Shown here in pieces: positions 27,684 through 37,079 of a stretch of DNA of 47,684 nucleotides (positions within the stretch are counted from its first letter, which is position 1; each line of letters begins with the position of its first letter). Below the pieces are notes generated by a model. It had not been told where the DNA came from. It searched no databases and saw only the letters and a program-made list of their open reading frames with translations. The DNA comes from a virus. The translations under genes were made by a program, and so were the position numbers. The stretch covers positions 1 to 47,684 of IMG/VR virus record IMGVR_UViG_3300013099_000029. One strand, written 5' to 3'.

Positions 27684-30341
27684 ATGGCTTTATTCAGCAA
27701 GTCAGACGTAGCTAAAGGAAAACTGGTATACGATCTAAAAGAACAGGGACCTATGTGTGACAAGTGTGGCCTGTATCACGCTTCACAAAATGGAAGACTT
27801 GCTCCTACTGGTAAAGGGAAGATGAGATGTTTGATAATAGGAGAAGCATCTGGTCCTGACGAAGATCAATATGGAAAACACTTCATTGGTAAAATAGGTA
27901 AAGAGTTTAGAGGTATGCTATCAAACTATGGACTTGATCTTGATAGAGACTTCTGGAAAGTAAATGCTTGTGGGTGTTTTCCTGGTTATACTACTGTTGG
28001 GGGTGAAAAAGTAATAGCAAGTCCATCTAATACACAAATAGAATACTGTCGTCCAATAATACAGCAGCACATAAGAGAACTGGACCCTCAGTTTATATGG
28101 TTAGTAGGTGAAGCTGCATGTCGTTCTGTATTTGGTGATAAATTTGGTAAAGTAGGTATAAACAGATGGAGGGGTAACTGTATACCAGACAGAGAGCACA
28201 GGTCTTGGCTTATCCCTATCTATCATCCCTCTTTTGCTTCACGAAATGCAAGAGATGAAAATATTACTTCACAATACAAAAGGGATTTGAACTTTGCAGT
28301 ATCCTGTTTAAAGAAACCTTCACTAAAGAAAGAAGTGTGGGAGGTAGATGAAGTAGAACGGCTTGTAGAATTTGTAGATGTTAAAGGAGTTCTGGATGAT
28401 TTTATTGATAACCCTCCAGATGATTTATATATCGACATCGAAACAACTGGGTTAAAACCATATAGAGCAGGTCAAAAGATACTAAGTATATCTCTAAGTG
28501 AGGAGGATGATACAGCTTTTGCATTTCCTTTACAATACAGAGATCATTGGTTGTCTGATGAATTAGAGGAAATAGTAAATCTTCTTGGTAAGATACTCAT
28601 AGATGAAAACATCAAGAAGATGGCACACAACTTGAAGTTTGAAGATGAATGGTTAAAGATTGTATTGGGTATTCAAGTGTTAGGGTGGAACTGGGATTCA
28701 TTAATTGCTGCACATCTGCTTGACAATAGGAGAATGTACTCTGGGTTAAAGTACCAGACATACATAAACTTTGGAATTGCTCCGTATAATACTGATGTCC
28801 AGAAATACATAAAGGGATTTCCATTCAACAGAATGGAAGATGTGGCTTTACCCAAGCTACTGAATTATAATGGTCTTGATACTATATATGGTATGAGACT
28901 TGCATACAAACAAATGGATATGTTTGAAGAACACCTCAAGTTAAACTGGAATCAAATCTATGATGCTTATGACTTGTTCCATGAAGGCACTATAGAGTTT
29001 TCAAAGATACAACAAAATGGCATACTGGCTAACGAAAAATACTATCGTGATGCTAAGAAAGGGATGAAGGGTAAGATAAAGAAGTGTCAAGATAGACTGG
29101 AACATGGTCCAGAAGCTAAAGCATTTGAAGACAAATTCAGCAAGAAAACCGGTACTATTTCTAAAGAAATAAGAACAAGACAATTCAGAGTAGCTTCAGG
29201 TGGTAGTGATTATAAACCAAAAGATTTAGCTGATATGATACAACATATCCTAAAGAAAGAACTACCTACTTCCAAGAATGACAATCCAAGAACAGACAAA
29301 GCAGCATTAGAAAGCCTAACTAATCTTCCTTTCATCAAAGACTTGCAGTTATGGAGACAGCTAAATAAACTGGACAGTACTTATTTGAATCAGTTCTTAC
29401 GTGCTATACATGAGGACAGAATGCATCCCTCATTCGATCTCATTGTACCAGTAAGTTATAGGTCCTCTGCTTCTGACCCAAGTTTTCAGAACATACCTGT
29501 TAGAGAAGAAGAAGCTAAGAGAATATGCAGAAGTGGTATAATTCCCAACAGAGGATGGCATCTGTTAGATGCTGATTACAAGAGCATTGAAGTATCAATT
29601 GGGTGTTGTTACCATCAAGATGAGAACATGATAACATATCTCACAGATGATAGTACAGACATGCACAGGGACACAACTCTTGATATTTGGCAACTACCTT
29701 TAGAAGAAGTTACAGACAATTTAAGGTTTCATTCTAAGAATGGATGGGTATTCCCCGAATTCTATGGATCTTATTACAAGAATTGTGCTGTAGATTTGTG
29801 GGGTAGGTGTCTTCATATGAAGACTGCTTCAGGTATTCTTATTAAAGACTGGATAGATGATAAAGGCATCACTACCTACCGCAAATTTGAAGATCATTGT
29901 AAAGAAGTTGAGCGCATATTCTGGAAAGAAAGATTCTCTGGGTATGATCAATGGAAAACAGATATAAATCGTTTCTATATAAAACATGGATACATAGAGA
30001 CCCTTTTCGGATTCAGATTCAGAGGGTACATGACTTCGAAAGAAGTAGGTAACTATCCAATACAGGGAACTGCTTTCCATGTCATGCTATGGACTTTGAT
30101 ACAGATAAACAGAGAGCTTCGAAAGAGGAAGATGCGAAGCATGATAATTGGACAAGTCCATGATTCCATTCTGTTCAATACTCCTCCCAATGAAAAAGAT
30201 GAATTAATTTCTATGCTACTCGATATTGGTACAAAACAAGTGAGAGATAAATTCGAATGGATAACAATCCCCTTGAAGATCGATCTTGAATTAAGCCCTA
30301 TAAATCATAGCTGGTACGACAAACAAAAACTGAAAGGATAG
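27684..30341 (+). CDS. UDG-like / exonuclease / family A DNA polymerase fusion
   Basis: 885 residues. N-domain (1-200) resembles family 4/5 uracil-DNA glycosylase: Cys25, Cys28, Cys96 or Cys98 and Cys122 fit the iron-sulfur spacing; GEASGPDED and YHPSFASRN match its active-site motifs. Next, a proofreading 3'-5' exonuclease: IDIETTGL, HNLKFEDEWL, YNGLDT. Then family A polymerase motifs: A (DADYKSIEVSI), B (R-x3-K-x4-F-x3-YG) and C (QVHDS). Motif A has lost the usual Gln-Ile-Glu-Leu-Arg ending and motif C has Ser for Glu. This is the phage replicative polymerase. Confidence 0.93.
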   Translation: MALFSKSDVAKGKLVYDLKEQGPMCDKCGLYHASQNGRLAPTGKGKMRCLIIGEASGPDEDQYGKHFIGKIGKEFRGMLSNYGLDLDRDFWKVNACGCFPGYTTVGGEKVIASPSNTQIEYCRPIIQQHIRELDPQFIWLVGEAACRSVFGDKFGKVGINRWRGNCIPDREHRSWLIPIYHPSFASRNARDENITSQYKRDLNFAVSCLKKPSLKKEVWEVDEVERLVEFVDVKGVLDDFIDNPPDDLYIDIETTGLKPYRAGQKILSISLSEEDDTAFAFPLQYRDHWLSDELEEIVNLLGKILIDENIKKMAHNLKFEDEWLKIVLGIQVLGWNWDSLIAAHLLDNRRMYSGLKYQTYINFGIAPYNTDVQKYIKGFPFNRMEDVALPKLLNYNGLDTIYGMRLAYKQMDMFEEHLKLNWNQIYDAYDLFHEGTIEFSKIQQNGILANEKYYRDAKKGMKGKIKKCQDRLEHGPEAKAFEDKFSKKTGTISKEIRTRQFRVASGGSDYKPKDLADMIQHILKKELPTSKNDNPRTDKAALESLTNLPFIKDLQLWRQLNKLDSTYLNQFLRAIHEDRMHPSFDLIVPVSYRSSASDPSFQNIPVREEEAKRICRSGIIPNRGWHLLDADYKSIEVSIGCCYHQDENMITYLTDDSTDMHRDTTLDIWQLPLEEVTDNLRFHSKNGWVFPEFYGSYYKNCAVDLWGRCLHMKTASGILIKDWIDDKGITTYRKFEDHCKEVERIFWKERFSGYDQWKTDINRFYIKHGYIETLFGFRFRGYMTSKEVGNYPIQGTAFHVMLWTLIQINRELRKRKMRSMIIGQVHDSILFNTPPNEKDELISMLLDIGTKQVRDKFEWITIPLKIDLELSPINHSWYDKQKLKG

Positions 30342-30344
30342 AAC

Positions 30345-31286
30345 ATGCCATTACAAACTAAGTATAGGCCTACTTCATTCGAAGAATTTTATGGAAACGA
30401 TGATTTAGTAGATTCTTTACTATCTGCACTTGATAGAACGGATGAAACAGAAATCCCTCACTCCTACTTGTTCACAGGTTCCGCTGGTACAGGTAAAACT
30501 ACCCTAGCTTTTCTGTTAAAGAATCATTTCAATATACCTCAAGAAGATTTCTACTATTATAATGCAGCTAACCTTCGGGGCATAGACACTATAAGAGGGG
30601 TACTGGAAAAAGCAAGTTACGCTCCCATGTTAGGAGACAAAAAGATGTATGTCTTCGATGAGTGTCACCAAATAACACATGATGCCCAAGAAGCTTTGCT
30701 GCTTCAACTCGAAAAGCCATACAATCATGTCTACTATGTCTTATGTACCACAGAACCTAACAAACTGAAAGAGGCTTTCTTTAGAAGACCTCATAAGTAT
30801 GTCTGTAAAGCATTACGCATGGATGAAATGAAAGAACTGCTGACAGATATTATGACGGCTGAGAGTAAAAACTTCTTTCATTCCGTACTTGATAGGATAG
30901 TAGATGTTTCAAATGGTTCTCCTGGAATTGCTTTAAACATGCTCGACACAGTAGTGGATATGGTAGACGAAGCTGCCGCAATAGAATGTATTTCTAATCT
31001 CACACATGATACGGAGTCTGTTATAGCAGTAGCCCGGACATTGTGTGACTTCAGCTTAGGCAAGAAGCAGAAGTGGTTCAAAATTAGAATAATACTCAAC
31101 AATCTTCAGGATAATCCCGAATCATCTCGCAGAGCTTTGCTTGGATACATAGCAAAAGTACATCTTGGGGATAACGGAGGAATGCATACCCTTGAAATGC
31201 TTGGTATATTTGAAAAGAGTATTATATATTCTGGTTTTCCAGGGCTTGTTATGGGTTGTCACTTAGCTTGTTTAGTGGAGAAGTAA
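30345..31286 (+). CDS. Clamp loader ATPase
   Basis: AAA+ protein of 313 residues starting PLQTKYRPTSFEEFYG, the RFC/DnaX-type opening. Walker A is GSAGTGKTT, Walker B VFDECHQ, then sensor I (CTTEPNK) and an Arg-rich FFRRPHKY where RFC/DnaX proteins have the arginine finger. It loads the clamp of 26622 for the polymerase of 27684. Like T4 gp44, one small ATPase gene seems present; no second clamp-loader subunit is recognised in the window. Confidence 0.9.
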   Translation: MPLQTKYRPTSFEEFYGNDDLVDSLLSALDRTDETEIPHSYLFTGSAGTGKTTLAFLLKNHFNIPQEDFYYYNAANLRGIDTIRGVLEKASYAPMLGDKKMYVFDECHQITHDAQEALLLQLEKPYNHVYYVLCTTEPNKLKEAFFRRPHKYVCKALRMDEMKELLTDIMTAESKNFFHSVLDRIVDVSNGSPGIALNMLDTVVDMVDEAAAIECISNLTHDTESVIAVARTLCDFSLGKKQKWFKIRIILNNLQDNPESSRRALLGYIAKVHLGDNGGMHTLEMLGIFEKSIIYSGFPGLVMGCHLACLVEK

Positions 31287-31783
31287 TGATAAAAGATCGG
31301 AACTATAGAGAAGACAGACGGATTCAATTCAACAGGTTACATATAAACGCCCGAGATCAGGCGGAGATATATGGAGACTATGCAGATGCTTGTGCCAAGG
31401 CTGAAACAGTATTGGAGAATGAGGAATCACGACTTGCCTCTATAAAAGCAGAGCGTTACCAAATTATATCAGGCAAACCAGAGGCTTATGGAATCAAACG
31501 ATTGACAGATACCGCTATAGATTCTGTAATATTAACTGAAGATGCCTACAAAAAACAGGCTGCTACAACACGTTCAGTTAAGTACAAAGCCAATCGTTTC
31601 AAAAGGTCTTTACGTGCGTTTGAACATAGAAAAGATATGCTTGAAGTGTTATCCAGATTGTATGTTTCTGGTTACTTCTCTACACCACGAATACATCAAG
31701 AAACCGAACAAAATTCTATTGACAAAGAGACTGATGAACGATATAGAAATATGATAAATAACAAGGACTTAAAACCATCTTAA
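31286..31783 (+). CDS. Helical protein, candidate recombination mediator, 165 aa
   Basis: ATG 31286 overlaps the clamp loader stop (TAATG). Almost all helical and highly charged. The order (Ala/Glu helix, Lys-Ala-Glu-Arg segment, AYGIKRLTDTAIDSVIL, a second long basic helix, LEVLSRLYVSGYF) and the length resemble T4 UvsY, and it sits directly before an SSB and a UvsX/RecA-like gene. This is an analogy by position and pattern, not a firm homology. Confidence 0.55.
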   Translation: MIKDRNYREDRRIQFNRLHINARDQAEIYGDYADACAKAETVLENEESRLASIKAERYQIISGKPEAYGIKRLTDTAIDSVILTEDAYKKQAATTRSVKYKANRFKRSLRAFEHRKDMLEVLSRLYVSGYFSTPRIHQETEQNSIDKETDERYRNMINNKDLKPS

Positions 31784-31794
31784 AAGGGGGAGAA

Positions 31795-32946
31795 ATGACC
31801 AGCTATCTTGACATGATTAAGAAACAAAGGGAAGACCTTTCCGAGAGACAGCAAGAAGACTTTGAGCGTAAAGAGGAATCTACCTTCAGAGCAGGAACAG
31901 TTATCAATGCAGATGCATTACCGGAAGACATGGAACTATGGAGGCCTAAATTAGGTGATCATTGCTTCGATGTAATACCATGGATATCAGGACCCGATCA
32001 TCCTTATGAAGAAAAAGGGAAGTATTGCTGGGTGTTAAGTCTGTGGGTATATCAAAACGTAGGCTCCCTCAGAGATCAATTTATATCACCGGCATCTCAT
32101 TGGAGAGACCCTGATCCTATAGCAGAGTACATGAACTCAAAACATCTGCCAAAAGAGGAGTATGGTAAAATAAGATCAAAGCAAAGAGCTTTTTATCTTG
32201 TTTGGGTGCATGATACTCCTGAAGAAGAAAAGAAAGGCGTTCAGCTTTGGGAAGTAGCTCACTTCTTTATTGTAAGTCAACTGAAAGAAGCTTCACAAAT
32301 TCCAATGGGCGGTGGTCTTATACCATATATGGATCACAAAAAAGGTAAGTCTGTTTTTATCTCTATCAAATCAGAAGGGTCTTTTACTGATGGTGATGGT
32401 AACAAACGAGATAGCATTCAGTTCTCAGCCCCGAAGTTTGTGGAACGCAAAGCAGTTATACCAGACAATATCTTATCTAAATCTGTTCCTGTTGATGGTT
32501 TAATTAACATGCACCCGTCCTATGAACTTATGTATAAAGCCTTCTGGGGAAAAGAATATGATGGAGAAGCAGTTCACGCAGAAGCACCACCTACTTCACT
32601 CACAAACAAAGTAGATGCTCCTACAACAATGACACAGGGTATGTCTGAAATGGACAGAGTGGCTGATGAACCTGCTGTTGAAGAAGGAGTTTGTCCTGCA
32701 GGACATGACTTTGGAGCAGACCTTGATAAGTTTGAAAAAGACTGCAATGGGTGTGTTTCTTGGAATACCTGTAGTGATGCTCTTGACAAACTGAAAGAAG
32801 CTGAAGGAGAGGCCCCTCCTGTAATCCAACAAGAAACAGCAGCCCTCAAAACAAGAGCACCTATTGGTAAAAAAGAACCAGAAGTGGCAGAAGAAAAACC
32901 AGCAGCAACAAGTAGGAGACGGAGAAGAATACTCTCCAGGACATAA
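31795..32946 (+). CDS. gp32-like single-stranded DNA-binding protein
   Basis: 383 residues. ELWRPKLGDHCFDVIPWISG, WVLSLWVYQNVG, LVWVHDTPEEEKKGVQLWEVAH and GKSVFISIKSEG follow the strand order of phage gp32-type OB-fold proteins, where a Cys pair normally follows the Val-x-x-Asn-(I/V)-Gly strand. Here that Cys pair is absent (SPASHWRDP). A new Cys cluster (CPAGH, CNGCVSWNTC) lies at about 302-328. The tail ends in a run of Arg (SRRRRRILSRT) instead of the usual acidic tip. Precedes the recombinase gene. Confidence 0.75.
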   Translation: MTSYLDMIKKQREDLSERQQEDFERKEESTFRAGTVINADALPEDMELWRPKLGDHCFDVIPWISGPDHPYEEKGKYCWVLSLWVYQNVGSLRDQFISPASHWRDPDPIAEYMNSKHLPKEEYGKIRSKQRAFYLVWVHDTPEEEKKGVQLWEVAHFFIVSQLKEASQIPMGGGLIPYMDHKKGKSVFISIKSEGSFTDGDGNKRDSIQFSAPKFVERKAVIPDNILSKSVPVDGLINMHPSYELMYKAFWGKEYDGEAVHAEAPPTSLTNKVDAPTTMTQGMSEMDRVADEPAVEEGVCPAGHDFGADLDKFEKDCNGCVSWNTCSDALDKLKEAEGEAPPVIQQETAALKTRAPIGKKEPEVAEEKPAATSRRRRRILSRT

Positions 32947-32947
32947 T

Positions 32948-34000
32948 ATGAAAATAAGACAAACAGAACAGGCAGTAGATGAAGATATTATCGAGGTAGA
33001 TGGTATCGATTTCAAGCCTAACACGGGTAACTTTAAGATTACAGTATCAACTGGATGCACCCTGCTTGATCTTATAATATCAGGTCTTAGACTGAAGGGA
33101 GGAGGTCTCCCATCAGGTATACTTATCGAAGTGTACGGACCTACTGGAGTAGGTAAGACAGCTATCTTGTCAGAGATAGCAGGGAGTGTTCAATATCGTG
33201 GGGGTGAAGTAAAGTTTCTTGACCCAGAGGCGAGGCTTGACCAACAGTACGCTGAAATATATGGCATGGAGTTAAACAAAAACAATTACACCATGCCTAA
33301 AACAGTACCCCAGGTATTTGAGGAGATAAAATCTTTCAGACCAAAGAATACTGGCATAGCTAATGCTGTGTGTACTGATTCATTGGCTGCTCTATCTACT
33401 GATCTTGAACTTGATAGCGGGGATGCTATGGGTATGCGGAGAGCTAAAGAGTTCTCGGCTGGTCTCCGTAAAACGTGTGTAGAAATCAAAGAGAACAATT
33501 TCATTATAGCTTGTTCTAATCAGATCAGGCAAAGCCAATATGGTGAAGTAACACCAGGTGGTATGGGCATTCCTTTCTATGCTTCATTGCGTATAAAACT
33601 ATTCCCTACTAAAGGTGGGCAAGTAACAAAGAGGGTTAAAATCAAAGAGGACCATGCTACAGGTTTAGTAGGTGAGTTCGAAAAGGTAACTGGTAACAAA
33701 GTAGGTTTTCAAATAACAAAGAGTTCTCTTGATGAACCTTGGCGTAAGGGCTTCTTCTATCTTATGTTTGGTTATGGGATTGATGATATCCGAACTTGCT
33801 TACAGTATAATAAAGAAATGACCAGTCAAACAAAATATGATTGCTGCGGTAATGACAAATGGTATGTGAGTTTGGATAAAGCCGTTGACTATGTAGAGAA
33901 GCACCAACTACAAGAAGCTCTACGAAACAAAACAATCTATTTATGGGAAGCCATTCAAAAAGCTTTGACTGATGAAAGAGATCCAAAAATAAGGAGGTAA
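32948..34000 (+). CDS. RecA/UvsX-like recombinase
   Basis: ATG 32948 starts just after the SSB stop; the frame is open upstream but overlaps the SSB gene. 350 residues. Walker A GPTGVGKT, then Walker B-like VCTDSLAALS, and NQIRQSQYGEVTPGGMGIPFYASLRIKL corresponding to the L2/C-terminal core. It forms filaments on single-stranded DNA for strand exchange, together with the SSB, the SF2 helicase and the RuvC-like resolvase. Confidence 0.9.
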   Translation: MKIRQTEQAVDEDIIEVDGIDFKPNTGNFKITVSTGCTLLDLIISGLRLKGGGLPSGILIEVYGPTGVGKTAILSEIAGSVQYRGGEVKFLDPEARLDQQYAEIYGMELNKNNYTMPKTVPQVFEEIKSFRPKNTGIANAVCTDSLAALSTDLELDSGDAMGMRRAKEFSAGLRKTCVEIKENNFIIACSNQIRQSQYGEVTPGGMGIPFYASLRIKLFPTKGGQVTKRVKIKEDHATGLVGEFEKVTGNKVGFQITKSSLDEPWRKGFFYLMFGYGIDDIRTCLQYNKEMTSQTKYDCCGNDKWYVSLDKAVDYVEKHQLQEALRNKTIYLWEAIQKALTDERDPKIRR

Positions 34001-34001
34001 G

Positions 34002-34496
34002 ATGGAGTTCATAGGACTTGACCCTAGTTTTACTGGCACAGGTATAGTTCGTATTGATGCACATGGAGCTGTTATCGATCAAAACCTATTCTCCACAGAC
34101 AGCAAAGAGAAAGTAGAAGAAAGGCTCCTGTATATTGTTGAATCAGTAATGGAACACATCAAGCACCCTAAACTACCCCACACTATATGTATGGAAGGTA
34201 TTGCTTTTGCTCGAAAAAGTACCTACGCTGCACAACTTGGTGCCTTACATTATATGCTCCGTGTTGCTATGTATATTGAAGACATGAATTATATAGTAAT
34301 CCCCCCAACAAATCTGAAGAAGTTTGTAACAGGTAAGGGTAATTGCAAAAAGGATCTCATGTTGCTAAAGACATACAGAAAGTGGGGTATTCAGTTTGAG
34401 GATGACAATCTTTGTGATGCTTATGGGCTTGCCCGTAAAGCTTTGTTTGATCTCAAAGGAAGTGATACTAAAATAGGAAAGAGGGTGAAAACATGA
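34002..34496 (+). CDS. RuvC-like Holliday junction resolvase
   Basis: ATG 34002 follows AAGGAGGTAAG, two bases after the recombinase stop. GLDPSFTGTGI carries the first catalytic Asp (Asp7), CMEGIAF the Glu, and DDNLCDAYGLA the final acidic residues of a RuvC/RNase H fold. 164 residues is the family size. It would cut recombination intermediates. Confidence 0.88.
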   Translation: MEFIGLDPSFTGTGIVRIDAHGAVIDQNLFSTDSKEKVEERLLYIVESVMEHIKHPKLPHTICMEGIAFARKSTYAAQLGALHYMLRVAMYIEDMNYIVIPPTNLKKFVTGKGNCKKDLMLLKTYRKWGIQFEDDNLCDAYGLARKALFDLKGSDTKIGKRVKT

Positions 34497-34735
34497 GTAT
34501 GTTTTGTGGAGTAAAAGGGTGTTCAAATCTTGCTACATATAAAATTGTAGAATGGGACACAAAAGAACCAAAGAACCAATTCATAAGAGCTTATAATTTA
34601 TGTGAAGTTCATTACATGGTATACCCAAATAGATATTCCCTTTTAGGGGCAATACCAACTAAGGAACCTACCAATGATAGATGCCCTACAGTTAAACAAT
34701 TTCAGGACACACAAAGACACTCTTCTCCAGTTTGA
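34493..34735 (+). CDS. Small zinc-finger-like protein, 80 aa
   Basis: ATGA overlap with the resolvase, GAAAGAGGGTGAAAAC upstream. CGVKGC (residues 5-10) and a later CEVH (about 37-40) give a Cys2-Cys-His pattern, a possible zinc finger resembling small HNH-associated or TRASH-like motifs. Its C-terminal 20 codons overlap the start of the Rad50 N-half gene in another frame. Confidence 0.6.
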   Translation: MSMFCGVKGCSNLATYKIVEWDTKEPKNQFIRAYNLCEVHYMVYPNRYSLLGAIPTKEPTNDRCPTVKQFQDTQRHSSPV

Positions 34736-35744
34736 TAAAGGTGTTAATATTGTACAGGGGCAGAGTGATAGTGGTAAATCAAATATCATTCGTGCATTGA
34801 GGTGGGCTTTGCTCAATTCTCCAGCTAAAGGTGATTTCTCTCATTGGAAAGGCGGGGATGATGTATTAGCAACTGTCGGATTTACCGAAGGAACATTCGT
34901 TGAACGAACAAGAAGTAAAAAGGACAATGGTTACAATTTACCAACTACTGAACTCCGGGCTATCAGATCAGATTTACCAACGGAAGTATCTGCAATAACC
35001 AGGCTATCAGAAATTAATATACAGGGGCAGTATGATCAATTCTATCTACTTCAAGACTCTCCTGGTAAAGTGGCTAAAGAATTGAATGAAGCTGCTGGGT
35101 TAGGCAGCATTGATAATTCTATTGGTCAGGTAAATGCCATAATAAAACATACTACAAAATCTAAGGACAGTGCCCAGCTTTCCTTAAAAGAAGTCTCTTT
35201 TGATCTGAATAAATATGATGGTCTTGACAAGATGGAATCCAAGATACTGGAAGTTGAAAAACTATACCAGGATCGCAAGAGCCTCCATGCTAATAAAGAA
35301 CTGTTGACCGAAATAGCCACTCAGGTACTTGAAGCTAAAGAACGTCTTTCAGATATAGATGAGTTCTTGGAGGTAGAATATCTTATGGCAGATGTGATGA
35401 ATGTCATTAATACGGAATATAAAACTGTTCAAGAGGGTATTAAAACACTTGAACCAATATGTGGATCTGTTTCAATAGTAAAAGAGGATCTTGATAGCAC
35501 CATTTATTGGCTCGAAGTAGAAGAACCATTAAAAGATATAAAAACCATGACAGAGAAGTATCGCGGAGCGTTAGTTTCCCACAATGAATTTGAAAGAGCA
35601 TACACAGACATATGCTCATGCAAGGAAGCGTGGCTCCGTGCTTCTCAGACACAGGAAACAGCGGTTAAAGCTCTGTCTGATGCGTTTAACTCGCTTGATA
35701 TATGTCCCCTGTGTAAACAACCCCTAAAAGGAGCCATAATATGA
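34674..35744 (+). CDS. Rad50/SbcC N-terminal half ending at the zinc hook
   Basis: ATG 34674 follows AAGGAACCTACCA. LQLNNFRTHKDTL and Walker A GQSDSGKSN (29-37) open the ATPase half; GQYDQFYLLQDSP is the Q-loop. A coiled coil runs from about 140 to 340 and ends with the zinc-hook CPLC (Cys344, Cys347), only nine residues from the stop. The complementary ATPase half (signature and Walker B) is in the separate gene at 37073. Rad50 is therefore split at the hook. Confidence 0.88.
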   Translation: MIDALQLNNFRTHKDTLLQFDKGVNIVQGQSDSGKSNIIRALRWALLNSPAKGDFSHWKGGDDVLATVGFTEGTFVERTRSKKDNGYNLPTTELRAIRSDLPTEVSAITRLSEINIQGQYDQFYLLQDSPGKVAKELNEAAGLGSIDNSIGQVNAIIKHTTKSKDSAQLSLKEVSFDLNKYDGLDKMESKILEVEKLYQDRKSLHANKELLTEIATQVLEAKERLSDIDEFLEVEYLMADVMNVINTEYKTVQEGIKTLEPICGSVSIVKEDLDSTIYWLEVEEPLKDIKTMTEKYRGALVSHNEFERAYTDICSCKEAWLRASQTQETAVKALSDAFNSLDICPLCKQPLKGAII

Positions 35745-35923
35745 ATGTATGGAGTCTAATTAAAGATGGCAAAGACGTAGGTAATATTCTTTTACAGTTT
35801 GACAATCTTACTGAAATTAGGCATTTTACCTCTTTTCTCAAAGACTTTCTAAAGCAGAACCCACACCGCCTGAAAGTTAAGAGCTGGATTAAAGAGATTC
35901 AAAAGAACCTACCTATAGATTAG
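35741..35923 (+). CDS. Small hypothetical protein, 60 aa
   Basis: ATGA overlap with the Rad50 N-half, AAAAGGAGCCATA upstream. Basic, helical second half (FLKDFLKQNPHRLKVKSWIKEIQK). Lies between the Rad50 N-half and the Mre11-like gene, so it may be part of the complex. No recognised family. Confidence 0.65.
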   Translation: MNVWSLIKDGKDVGNILLQFDNLTEIRHFTSFLKDFLKQNPHRLKVKSWIKEIQKNLPID

Positions 35924-35931
35924 GACATGCT

Positions 35932-36843
35932 ATGATGAAACTATTAGCAACTGGGGACTGGCATCTTAGGAATAAAAAGCCTAAGAACAGAACGGATGAT
36001 TTTGTAGAAGCCCAAAAGAATAAGGTAACCTTCATTCTTGAAACAGCGAAGTTAAATGGATGTAATTACATCTTGCAACCAGGAGACTTGTTCGATTCTT
36101 ACCAAACAAGTGATTACCTCAAACAACTCTACATATCTTTACTAAAAGAATACGAAATACCAATGCTGACAGTATTTGGACAGCATGATATGAGGTACCA
36201 TAGTTCAAACAGAGACAACACACCAACAAAAGTACTTGATTCATCTGGTGTGATTACTGTTCTTCCACCAAGTCCTGTGAATATATGGTTTGATGTTCAT
36301 TTCTATGGTTGTTCTTGGGGAGAAGAAATCCCGGAGGTGGAAGACAAAAGCAAGTTCAATGTGCTTCTCATACACAAAATGATTGTGGAAGATAAGTTGT
36401 GGGAAGGTCAAGAGGACCATACTCTTTGCAATCTACTACTTAGAACTACTGACTTTGATCTGATTGTTTCTGGTGATAATCATAAATCATTTACTACTGA
36501 CTTTGGACACAAAGCTCTCTTAAACTGCGGGTCTCTTATGAGAACAAATATTGATCAAGTGGATCATACTCCTATATGTTTCATAGTAGACATAATAGAC
36601 ACAGGAGAAAGCAGTATTGTTCCAATAGAAATACCACATCAAGTCTTTGAAAGTGTGTTCAATGTTGAAAAAGCTACTGAGGAGAAAGAAAAGAATGCAG
36701 AACTGGAAGCATTCATTGAGGGACTGAAAGAAGAAGAAGTGGAGCTACAAGGATTGAATTTCCGCAAGAATGTAGATGCCTATATGGCCAAGAACAAAAC
36801 AAGTGAAGGTGTTCGTCAAATCATTAATGAGGTGTTAGCATGA
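35932..36843 (+). CDS. Mre11/SbcD-like nuclease
   Basis: Adjacent ATGs at 35932 and 35935. Metallophosphoesterase motifs: Asp9-x-His11 (TGDWHL), GDLFD (51-55), GQHD (83-86), LIHKM, and SGDNHKS. The usual Asn of GNHD is Gln here and the last motif is GDNH rather than GHIH. 303 residues. It is the nuclease partner of the split Rad50, processing DNA ends for recombination. Confidence 0.88.
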   Translation: MMKLLATGDWHLRNKKPKNRTDDFVEAQKNKVTFILETAKLNGCNYILQPGDLFDSYQTSDYLKQLYISLLKEYEIPMLTVFGQHDMRYHSSNRDNTPTKVLDSSGVITVLPPSPVNIWFDVHFYGCSWGEEIPEVEDKSKFNVLLIHKMIVEDKLWEGQEDHTLCNLLLRTTDFDLIVSGDNHKSFTTDFGHKALLNCGSLMRTNIDQVDHTPICFIVDIIDTGESSIVPIEIPHQVFESVFNVEKATEEKEKNAELEAFIEGLKEEEVELQGLNFRKNVDAYMAKNKTSEGVRQIINEVLA

Positions 36844-37079
36844 CAGATATGATAGCAGAACTAAAAAGGTTAGAGACTTCAGTGGAAGAAGCTAAGTCAC
36901 AAAGGAGTGTTCTTGAAGGAAAGTTAGAATCTCTCATGGATCGTCTTAGCAATGATTTTAATGTGACTACCCTGGAAGAAGCAGACAAACTGCTGGAACA
37001 AATGAAGTCTGATTTAGGGAAATTAAGTGAAAAGATTACAGTTAAATTCAACGATATAAAGGAACAATTCGAATGGTAA
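36840..37079 (+). CDS. Coiled-coil protein, probable Rad50 arm segment, 79 aa
   Basis: ATGA overlap with the Mre11-like gene. Nearly the whole sequence is a heptad-rich coiled coil (MIAELKRLETSVEEAKSQRS, LEEADKLLEQMKSDLGKLSE). It lies immediately before the Rad50 C-half and overlaps it by seven bases. It may provide the returning arm of a Rad50-like coiled coil as a separate chain, but it could also be an independent regulator. Confidence 0.65.
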   Translation: MTDMIAELKRLETSVEEAKSQRSVLEGKLESLMDRLSNDFNVTTLEEADKLLEQMKSDLGKLSEKITVKFNDIKEQFEW

